From CALSPH01 sp041690035 (GTDB taxonomy: Bacteria > Bacteroidota > Bacteroidia > NS11-12g > UBA955): a stretch of DNA of 5,232 bases. The position numbers and the translations under genes were made by a program. Each line of letters opens with the position of its first letter. Within the stretch, counting starts at the first letter, position 1. Positions 1 through 4,935 of the stretch are shown in pieces. The DNA lies in assembly GCA_041690035.1 (NCBI GenBank), contig JBDNFC010000023.1:1-5232 (forward strand), read 5' to 3'. Under the pieces are notes generated by a model. The model worked only from the letters and a program-made list of their open reading frames with translations, was not told the DNA's origin and did not search any database.

Positions 1-68
1 ATGTGTTTTCTCGTTAATAAGAGAAATTAAAAAATAACTGGCATTATTAAAACCCAAAAGCACTTTTA

Positions 69-153
69 AAACACAATTTTTCAAACGAATAAATGCAAAT
101 TAACACACTTTATCAAACGAATAAATGTTATTCGTAACACTTTATTAAAGGAA
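69..153 (+). repeat. 32-bp tandem repeats upstream of the AAA ATPase gene
   Basis: Two full 32-bp units, at 81-112 and 113-144, begin with the identical 15-mer TCAAACGAATAAATG and both end in CACTTTA; about 25 of 32 positions match. A partial unit tail (AACACAATTTT) precedes at 70-80, and a weak start of a third unit (TTAAAGGAAAG) follows at 145-155. A 32-bp period is close to three helical turns, so a bound protein would meet each copy on the same DNA face. The array ends just before the putative -7 promoter element. An operator role is inferred; no regulator is identified. Confidence 0.6.
117..135. promoter_or_regulatory. Perfect 8-bp inverted repeat, possible operator
   Basis: ACGAATAA and TTATTCGT are exact reverse complements separated by ATG. 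The palindrome lies inside the second 32-bp unit; the first unit lacks the right arm because it diverges after the shared 15-mer. It sits about 25 bp upstream of the TATATTTG element of the AAA ATPase gene, a fitting place for a dimeric repressor or activator. The regulatory role is inferred from symmetry and position only. Confidence 0.45.
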
Positions 154-159
154 AGTTCG

Positions 160-167
160 TATATTTG
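160..167 (+). promoter_or_regulatory. Putative Bacteroidota -7 promoter element for the AAA ATPase gene
   Basis: TATATTTG fits the Bacteroidota -7 consensus TAnnTTTG exactly and lies 17 bp before the ATG at 185, predicting a very short 5' leader. No convincing -33 TTTG/TTG is seen at the usual distance; TTTATT at 141-146 is the closest candidate. That weakness may mean the promoter needs activation through the repeats just upstream. Confidence 0.5.
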
Positions 168-184
168 CATAATATTAATTAGCT

Positions 185-1468
185 ATGAAAAGAAATAGTA
201 TAAAAGAATTAGAACTATGGAAAAATAAAATTGACCGAAAACCTCTTATTATTCAAGGTGCGCGGCAGGTAGGCAAAACTTGGCTTATGAAAGAATTTGG
301 CAATTTGTATTTTGAAAATGTAGTTTATATAAATTTTGAAAGCAGCGTGCGTTTGCAATCCATTTTTTCAACCGATTTTGATATTCCTAGAATTATTCAA
401 ATTTTTGAAATCGAATCTGGGCAAACTATACATTCCAATACAACATTACTTATTTTAGATGAAATTCAAGAAGCAGAAAAAGGATTAACAGCCCTAAAAT
501 ATTTTCAAGAAAATGGTTCAGAATATTTTGTAATGGCAGCAGGTTCTTTATTGGGCGTTTCTTTGCAAAAAAATAACACATTTCCTGTTGGTAAAGTCGA
601 TTTTTTGAATTTATATCCCATTTGTTTCGATGAATTTTTAATTAATTTGAATGAAGAGCCTCTGGCAATGGCTTTAAAAGAACAAAAATGGGAAATCATT
701 GCGCCTTTTCATGAAAAATTAAATCAATATTTACGCTTATATTATTATATAGGAGGAATGCCCGAGGCTGTTAATACCTATTTGAAAACCAAAAACCTTG
801 CAGCAGTTAGAACCATTCAAAACAATATTATTGTAGGGTATGAAAATGATTTTGCCAAATATGCTCCAATAGAAATTGTGCCAAAAATAAGGATGGTGTG
901 GCAATCGATTTTAGGCCAATTGGCCAAAGAAAATAAGAAGTTTATTTACAGTCAATTGAAAAAAGGTGCAAGAGCAAAAGACTTTGAAACAGCCATTAGT
1001 TGGCTAACCAACGCAGGATTATTGCTTAAAAGTATAAAAATTAACCAAGCTAAAATTCCTTTAAAAGCATATTTAGATTTTGATGTTTTTAAATTGTACT
1101 TAATTGATATTGGTTTGTTAAATGCGATGGCTCAGCTTGCTGAGCAAATTATATTGAATAAAAATCAAATACTGATAGAATTTAAGGGTGCGCTAACCGA
1201 GCAATTTGTAGCACAAGAGTTGAAATTAAAATTTGATTTATTTTATTGGTCGGCAGAAAATGCCACTGCAGAATTGGATTTCATCGTTCAGGAAAATCAA
1301 AACATTATTCCAATAGAAGTAAAAGCTGAAGAAAATTTAAAAGCGAAAAGTTTAAAACTATTTGAAGAAAAACACCAGACTAAAAATGCCACAAGGTTTT
1401 CAATGAATTATTACAGAAAAGAAGATTGGCTGGTTAATTTGCCTTTGTATGCGGTTGTTTGCTTGTAA
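185..1468 (+). CDS. AAA-family ATPase with DUF4143 and PD-(D/E)XK nuclease-like C-terminus
   Basis: The 427-residue protein has a Walker A GARQVGKT at residues 25-32, a Walker B LLILDE at 88-93 and a sensor-1-like AAGSLLG at 118-124. The central region carries YIGGMPEAV (188-196), typical of the AAA_14/DUF4143 family, and a helical, wHTH-like stretch near 265-282. The C-terminus has E339, then ELDFIV (363-368) and IEVK (377-380), matching the D-x(n)-ExK pattern of PD-(D/E)XK nuclease folds; D365, E378 and K380 are candidate catalytic residues. Length is normal for the family, with no frameshift. The ATG follows a TATATTTG element and no Shine-Dalgarno is seen, as usual in Bacteroidota. The gene stands alone, with no partner in the same operon. 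The cellular role of this common, often multicopy family is poorly defined; ATP hydrolysis is probable and DNA cleavage is possible but unproven. The family call is strong, the function is not. Confidence 0.93.
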   Translation: MKRNSIKELELWKNKIDRKPLIIQGARQVGKTWLMKEFGNLYFENVVYINFESSVRLQSIFSTDFDIPRIIQIFEIESGQTIHSNTTLLILDEIQEAEKGLTALKYFQENGSEYFVMAAGSLLGVSLQKNNTFPVGKVDFLNLYPICFDEFLINLNEEPLAMALKEQKWEIIAPFHEKLNQYLRLYYYIGGMPEAVNTYLKTKNLAAVRTIQNNIIVGYENDFAKYAPIEIVPKIRMVWQSILGQLAKENKKFIYSQLKKGARAKDFETAISWLTNAGLLLKSIKINQAKIPLKAYLDFDVFKLYLIDIGLLNAMAQLAEQIILNKNQILIEFKGALTEQFVAQELKLKFDLFYWSAENATAELDFIVQENQNIIPIEVKAEENLKAKSLKLFEEKHQTKNATRFSMNYYRKEDWLVNLPLYAVVCL

Positions 1469-1478
1469 TTATTTAATT

Positions 1479-1526
1479 ATAAGCAACATGCTCCTCCTTT
1501 CGTAGCGCTCTTAGCGCGCTGCTTAT
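1479..1526. other. Hairpin-forming sequence after the AAA ATPase gene
   Basis: The outer arms ATAAGCA (1479-1485) and TGCTTAT (1520-1526) are exact reverse complements. Inside them GCGC (1505-1508) can pair with GCGC (1514-1517) around a TCTTA loop. It begins 10 bp after the stop codon of the AAA gene. There is no T-run after the stem, so it is a poor intrinsic terminator; it could protect the 3' end or be a degraded repeat. Confidence 0.35.
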
Positions 1527-1549
1527 GTTGATATAAAATAATTCCGTTT

Positions 1550-1575
1550 CGATTCCGAGAATCGTTTCAATAATT
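1550..1575 (+). terminator. Weak terminator-like stem
   Basis: CGATTC (1550-1555) and GAATCG (1559-1564) are perfect complements around a CGA loop, followed by TTTCAATAATT. The stem is only 6 bp and the T-tract is interrupted. It lies about 80 bp past the AAA ATPase stop and could end that transcript, but a chance inverted repeat is equally possible. Confidence 0.25.
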
Positions 1576-1630
1576 TATAGCTAGAACGCTGCGCTAACTT
1601 TACCGATAGGGGATAAAATTAGTTTAAATT

Positions 1631-1664
1631 TTTGATAACACTTTATCATTGTCCTTATATTTAG
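1631..1664 (+). promoter_or_regulatory. Promoter-like element related to that of the AAA gene
   Basis: A TTTG at 1631-1634 is followed, after 21 bp, by TATATTTA at 1656-1663, one mismatch from the Bacteroidota -7 consensus. Between them lies TAACACTTTAT (1636-1646), identical to 135-145 upstream of the AAA gene. TGATAA (1633-1638) and TTATCA (1643-1648) form an inverted repeat across it. It could drive the LuxR-type gene with a leader of about 150 nt, or be a relic of a lost gene's control region. Confidence 0.4.
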
Positions 1665-1751
1665 GGATTTTACGGGCAAATTATTACTTGCACTTTTGCA
1701 TCGAACAAAATACAATCAATTTTAAACAGAGTCAATCTTCGATTTAACTTA

Positions 1752-1784
1752 GTATTAAAATACCTACTGGGGGGTATTAAAATA
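1752..1784. repeat. Direct and inverted repeat just upstream of the LuxR-type gene
   Basis: GTATTAAAATA occurs exactly at 1752-1762 and again at 1774-1784, a 22-bp period of about two helical turns. In the same interval AATACC (1759-1764) and GGTATT (1773-1778) form an inverted repeat around TACTGGGG, giving a run of six G (1769-1774) that stands out in A/T-rich DNA. It lies where the -33 region of the following gene would be, so it is a candidate operator, possibly autoregulatory. That role is inferred. Confidence 0.45.
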
Positions 1785-1798
1785 AAAATTATAACCTA

Positions 1799-1806
1799 CA
1801 ATTTTG
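1799..1806 (+). promoter_or_regulatory. Possible -7 element of the LuxR-type gene
   Basis: CAATTTTG has one mismatch to TAnnTTTG and lies 13 bp before the ATG at 1820. The same CAATTTTGTG string occurs in the corresponding place upstream of the divergent secreted propeller gene (reverse strand, 4824-4833). No clear -33 box is seen; the G-rich palindrome occupies that position. Confidence 0.3.
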
Positions 1807-1819
1807 TGGTGTAAAATAA

Positions 1820-2758
1820 ATGAATAAGACTTTAATAATAAAATCTATCGGAACGGCAAATCCTGAAATAGCAAAAATATTGGCAGATGCATTTGAAATT
1901 AATCATGAGTTTCTTGTAAGGCAATTATATAATGCTCCATCTGTTTTTTTGGAAAATGCTGAAAAAGAAATAGCTGACAAGGCTTCTGAACTTTTAGAAC
2001 AGCTAGGATTAGAGGTTTTTTTGCAAGATGCAAATATGCCATTACCAGTTAAGGCAGAGCCTGTGGATATAGCTATATTTATCAAAAATCCATTAGCAAT
2101 AAACCAAGTATCAAAGCAATTGGCTGTATTTTTAGGTTGCAAAGAAAATGAGGCTTTGATTTTATTACTTAATGAGCCTTCGGTTGTTTTAGGTAATGTT
2201 TCCATGGCCACGGCAGAAACATTGCAAAAAAGAATTGATGCAGAAGTAATAGCTAGTAACCCAAGGAAAGATTTTTATACCATTCAATTTTTGAATGGAG
2301 ATAAAAAATTGCCCCAAGAAATACAGGCATTATTAAAAACAAAAGGAATACAAGCAAAAAGTGAGAAAACAATTACTAATATTCCTTATCTAGTGGCACA
2401 AGAAATCTGGCAAAGATATCAGCTCTCAAAAAAAATAATACTTTACAACCAAAGCTATCAAAGGTTTGAAATTGTTAATGAAGGCAAAACCTTTTATGAT
2501 GCAGAAGTTACAAAATTGATTTTAAATAATTTTAAACCTACTTTAGAGGTTGAAAATGAGGAAATTAAATCGAGTGAAAGGGAAATAGAAATTATTATTT
2601 TGATTGCAAAAAATGCTTCTACTTTAGAAATAGCTGAAAAACTTTTTCTCAGTCCACACACTGTAAAAACCCACCGCAAAAATATTAATTTCAAATTGGG
2701 CATTCATAATCCCGCTGAATTAATACAATTTGCAAGACAAAGAAATTTGATTGGATAA
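1820..2758 (+). CDS. LuxR-type HTH protein with tandem L7/L12-CTD/ClpS-like N-terminal modules
   Basis: The last 60 residues of this 312-residue protein are a GerE/LuxR DNA-binding helix-turn-helix: SEREIEIIILIA (252-263), LEIAEKLFLSPHTVKTHRKN (269-288) and KLGIHNPAELIQFA (292-305). Residues 4-71 and 82-148 look like two copies of one module. They share NxPSVxLxN at 38-46 and 118-126, 80 residues apart, each followed by a charged helix and a beta-like end. The first copy (APSVFLENAE, then DKASELLEQLGLEVFL) resembles the ribosomal L7/L12 C-terminal domain, whose fold is shared with ClpS. Residues 150-240 are less clear, perhaps a third, diverged unit. No response-regulator receiver domain, transmembrane segment or signal peptide is seen. 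It is probably a cytoplasmic transcription regulator; the N-terminal modules may bind protein partners. The gene stands alone. The HTH call is firm; the L7/L12-like reading is inference by eye. Confidence 0.85.
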   Translation: MNKTLIIKSIGTANPEIAKILADAFEINHEFLVRQLYNAPSVFLENAEKEIADKASELLEQLGLEVFLQDANMPLPVKAEPVDIAIFIKNPLAINQVSKQLAVFLGCKENEALILLLNEPSVVLGNVSMATAETLQKRIDAEVIASNPRKDFYTIQFLNGDKKLPQEIQALLKTKGIQAKSEKTITNIPYLVAQEIWQRYQLSKKIILYNQSYQRFEIVNEGKTFYDAEVTKLILNNFKPTLEVENEEIKSSEREIEIIILIAKNASTLEIAEKLFLSPHTVKTHRKNINFKLGIHNPAELIQFARQRNLIG

Positions 2759-2897
2759 GAGGTTTGGGATTATATAAAATTTATGATTAACTTTTATTGT
2801 TTAAATTAAAATAATATCTTTATTACAATATGCCAATATGCGGGTTACCCCAAAAAAATTATAGAAAGTTCAAAATTAACGTTACTAAAAATGTAAA

Positions 2898-3467
2898 TTA
2901 TGGCAAATTAACCTTGTAGAATTTAGTGCCAACAGAAACCCAAAAATCTCCATTGCCAACAGAGGCTATGCCGCTCATATTATTTAAATCAGTAATTAAA
3001 TAAGTTTTTTCAACAACAAAACCAGCAGGGTCCATTTTAGTAATAATATTTCCAGAAACTACATATAATTTATTTTGAAATGCAGCCATATCTCTAAAAG
3101 AAACTCCTTTTACTTTTTTACTAAATGCGACAACATTCGAAGCTGGGTTGTAGATTTAAAAGGTTTTTTCATTGCCAGAATAAGTTGCAATTTGTGTGGC
3201 GGACAAGTATCCATACATCCATGCTCCCATTATAGCAGAGGTTTTTATAGTGACGCCATCTGTTTTTCTAATTAGGTTAATTTGGTCATTTCCATTTCTA
3301 CAGGTCCAGTAATCTGTGCCATCATACTCTAATGTATTAAGAGCGTTCTGAGAAGAATTGGTTGCAGTTAATGTTTTTGTAGTTGGATTTACTAAATTTA
3401 CTTTTCCTCCATTGTAGTCTGGAATCACTAAATTTGTTGAATAATTTAAATCGGCCAAATAACTGTG
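2898..3467 (-). pseudogene. Beta-propeller protein remnant with an in-frame stop
   Basis: Reading leftward from 3467, one frame is open except for a single TAA at 3156-3158. About 100 codons precede it and 85 follow in the same frame. Both parts read as one repeat protein with blade-like units: NGGKVNLVNPTTKTL, then NGNDQINLIRKTDGVTIKT, then SGNEKTF(stop)IYNPASNVV, then SGNIITKMDPAGFVVEKT, ending in FWVSVGTKFYKVN. The spacing of 40-45 residues fits an NHL/YncE-like propeller with four to five blades. No ATG or signal peptide is present; a TTG at 3458 is the only near-start, and a TAA at 3468-3470 closes the frame upstream. A hydrophobic stretch (KNIAVFLTQLF, about 3489-3457) lies one frame off, possibly a frameshifted signal peptide. 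It follows two terminator stems and converges on the LuxR-type gene. It most likely is a decaying gene; a sequencing error at one codon would explain the stop but not the missing start. Confidence 0.65.
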
Positions 3468-3527
3468 TTAAAAAAACTGCTATATTTTTGACTGACTTTA
3501 AAAACAGATTAATATTTTACTAAAACA

Positions 3528-3561
3528 AAAAAGACCCAACCTATTATTGCTGAGCCTTTTT
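3528..3561 (-). terminator. Intrinsic terminator downstream of the secreted propeller gene
   Basis: Read on the minus strand, AAAAAGGCTC (3561-3552) pairs with GGGTCTTTTT (3537-3528) through ten pairs, two of them G-T wobbles, around a 14-nt loop; a T-rich tract TTTTTTGTTTT follows. On the plus strand the wobbles become A-C mismatches, so the element suits leftward transcription. It lies about 60 bp past the stop codon of the gene at 3624-4805. Confidence 0.6.
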
Positions 3562-3568
3562 GCATATA

Positions 3569-3604
3569 AAAAAATACCTGCTTTTTGTGTGATAGGTGTT
3601 TTTT
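3569..3604. terminator. Second terminator-like stem, adjacent and possibly bidirectional
   Basis: On the plus strand AAAAAATACCT (3569-3579) pairs with AGGTGTTTTTT (3594-3604) with one T-G wobble and a 14-nt loop. On the minus strand that wobble is an A-C mismatch, but a seven-T run still follows the stem. It begins about 19 bp past the stop of the leftward propeller gene, so it may act as the first of two tandem terminators. It could also stop stray rightward transcription. Confidence 0.5.
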
Positions 3605-3623
3605 TAGTCTTAATTTTTAAAAA

Positions 3624-4805
3624 TTATTCAACAATAAGTTTAGTGGTTTGCTGTGCGCCATTGCTTTGAAATATTACTAGGTAAATACCTTTTTGCATAG
3701 CCGAAATATTAATTGTTGTATTGCTTGCATCCATATTTTGGGTTAACATTTTTTGTCCAATTGTATTATAAATAGATACTACTCCGTGAGCAGTATTGTC
3801 TATATTTAAAACGCCTGTGCTGTTTGGGTTTGGATATATTTTAAATTGTGATTCTAAACTTAATTTCTTGTTATTTGTTTTCGGCCTATTATCATAAATA
3901 TTTACGCCAGATTCTCCAACAAACCAGCCTAAATTTTCGTTTATAAAACTAATGTCTTTATATTCTTGTCCTTGATTACCTGCATCGATTATTGTTGTCC
4001 AAGAGTTTCCGGCATCGGTAGATTTTTGAATATATCCATTGGTTCCTGCTGCCCAAAAAATACTTCTACCAATGGTGCAAATATCTAATAAATCGTTATT
4101 TCCAGCTGTGCTTTTAACCGTCCAAGTTACCCCTTTATTTTTAGTATAAAGAATTAAATTAGATTGACCTACAGCTACACCAACAGAATCATTAATAAAT
4201 CTAATTTTGTAAATATTATTTCCAACGGGCGATGTTTGACCTAAAAAACTTGCGCCATTTACGGTATTCCCTAACAATCCGTCATTTCCACAAACATAAC
4301 CATTATTAATATCTATAAAATCTATGGATTGCTTAAACGATGATGCAGAAGTTAATTGGGTCCATGTGTTGCCGCCATTAGTGGTTTTAAAAACTTGAGA
4401 ACCTGTTACATAGCCATTGTTTGCATCTAAAAATTTAACATCTTTAAGAATATAGCCCGACAGATTAGTGCCCGATGAGTTGGCCCATGTTAATCCGCCA
4501 TCGGTAGTTTTAATAACAATTCCAGCGGTGCCTACTGCCCAACCAAGATTTTGGTTTAGAAAGAAAACATTATTAAGGTCTGTTGTTTGTCCTGAGTTGA
4601 TACTTGTCCAAGTTTTTCCTCCATCGGTAGATCGTTTAATCATGCCATTTTGACCTACAATAACCCCGGCAGTTTCACTGGTAAAACAAACGCCATTAAA
4701 GCTATTGTTTAATGAGTCATTCACTTCTACATAAGTCCAAGTGGCTTGTGCGTTTGCATAACTAAAACTAAAAGTTAGGCATAAAATTGTAATTATTTTT
4801 TTCAT
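3624..4805 (-). CDS. Secreted Asp-box (BNR/YCF48-like) beta-propeller with T9SS type A sorting domain
   Basis: The 393-residue protein starts with a Sec signal peptide: MKK, a hydrophobic core, and cleavage probably near ANA-QA at residues 19-20. Asp-box motifs follow at very regular intervals: STDGGKTW (59-66), TTDGGLTW (100-107), TTNGGNTW (141-148), a degenerate NTVNGASF (180-187), TKNKGVTW (221-228) and STDAGNSW (262-269). Each is preceded by a blade strand of the FLNQNLGWAVG kind, giving six blades and perhaps a weak seventh ending near 305. Residues 321-393 form a T9SS type A sorting domain with YPNPNSTGVLNI, VSIYNTIGQKML and KGIYLVIFQ, ending in KLIVE. The protein is therefore exported through the Sec and type IX routes to the surface or medium. 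Its ligand or enzyme activity, if any, is unknown; the Asp boxes alone do not make it a sialidase. No Shine-Dalgarno is visible. Gene intact, domain calls strong. Confidence 0.93.
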   Translation of the reverse strand: MKKIITILCLTFSFSYANAQATWTYVEVNDSLNNSFNGVCFTSETAGVIVGQNGMIKRSTDGGKTWTSINSGQTTDLNNVFFLNQNLGWAVGTAGIVIKTTDGGLTWANSSGTNLSGYILKDVKFLDANNGYVTGSQVFKTTNGGNTWTQLTSASSFKQSIDFIDINNGYVCGNDGLLGNTVNGASFLGQTSPVGNNIYKIRFINDSVGVAVGQSNLILYTKNKGVTWTVKSTAGNNDLLDICTIGRSIFWAAGTNGYIQKSTDAGNSWTTIIDAGNQGQEYKDISFINENLGWFVGESGVNIYDNRPKTNNKKLSLESQFKIYPNPNSTGVLNIDNTAHGVVSIYNTIGQKMLTQNMDASNTTINISAMQKGIYLVIFQSNGAQQTTKLIVE

Positions 4806-4935
4806 TATTTTAATTGTTTATGACACAAAATTGAATAAATTAAATTTAAATTTTTGTATCATTTTATGAAATAGGCTTTTGAGTTTATGAAACATAAAAA
4901 TTACCCAATGCACTGATACAAATGTCTTTTTATTT
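4806..4935. promoter_or_regulatory. Divergent promoter region with three TGAYACAAA sites
   Basis: The 9-mer TGACACAAA at 4821-4829, its one-mismatch inverse TTTGTATCA at 4853-4861, and TGATACAAA at 4914-4922 lie between the divergent genes. The first two extend to 11-bp arms (4820-4830 and 4852-4862, one mismatch) around a 21-bp A/T-only spacer, except for one G, that contains the palindrome AAATTTAAATTT (4842-4853). The first site overlaps a leftward -7-like CAATTTTG (reverse of 4826-4833), 20 bp before the propeller gene start. The sites may be shared operators, or partly reflect promoter elements ending in TTTG on both strands. Confidence 0.4.

Larger units (their letters stand above)
1469..1819. 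other. 351-bp gene-free region between the AAA ATPase and LuxR-type genes
   Basis: I see no coding sequence here on either strand. The left part holds a hairpin (1479-1526), a perfect small inverted repeat (1550-1564) and a GC-richer patch with GCGC-type words (1501-1527 and 1586-1597). The right part holds a promoter-like element related to the one upstream of the AAA gene (1631-1664) and a possible -7 element CACTTTTG at 1691-1698 (one mismatch to TAnnTTTG). Nearest the next gene lies a repeat/palindrome (1752-1784). The region separates two independently transcribed genes. Confidence 0.6.

Noticed and set aside
7..26. TTTCTC/GAGAAA hairpin at the window start
   Set aside because: A 6-bp A/T-rich stem with no T-run; compatible with chance, and its upstream context is outside the window.
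81..144. Possible start of a CRISPR array from the 32-bp period
   Set aside because: The units are contiguous, not repeat-spacer alternations; only two copies, diverging inside the unit, and no cas genes.
505..699. Minus-strand open frame inside the AAA ATPase gene
   Set aside because: Fully antisense to a conserved coding region, with no family resemblance and no promoter; a shadow frame.
1470..1492. Seven-codon minus-strand reading (ATG at 1490) preceded by AGGAGG
   Set aside because: Only seven codons, inside a hairpin, and Bacteroidota rarely rely on Shine-Dalgarno sequences; likely coincidental.
1903..2211. Minus-strand open frame of 102 codons inside the LuxR-type gene
   Set aside because: Antisense to a real gene, serine/asparagine-rich low-information translation, no upstream signals.
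2494..2703. Minus-strand open frame over the HTH coding region
   Set aside because: Antisense to the clearly coding LuxR HTH; hydrophobic content is explained by the complementary codons.
2826..2841. Tandem CAATATGC repeat followed by GGGTTACCC
   Set aside because: A single duplicated 8-mer and a 3-bp stem in the convergent gap; too short to support a terminator or repeat family.
3075..3275. Plus-strand open frame over the propeller remnant
   Set aside because: The minus strand carries the repeat-protein reading here; the plus frame shows no recognisable domain.
4468..4653. Plus-strand open frame inside the secreted propeller gene
   Set aside because: Antisense to regular Asp-box blades; a shadow frame.
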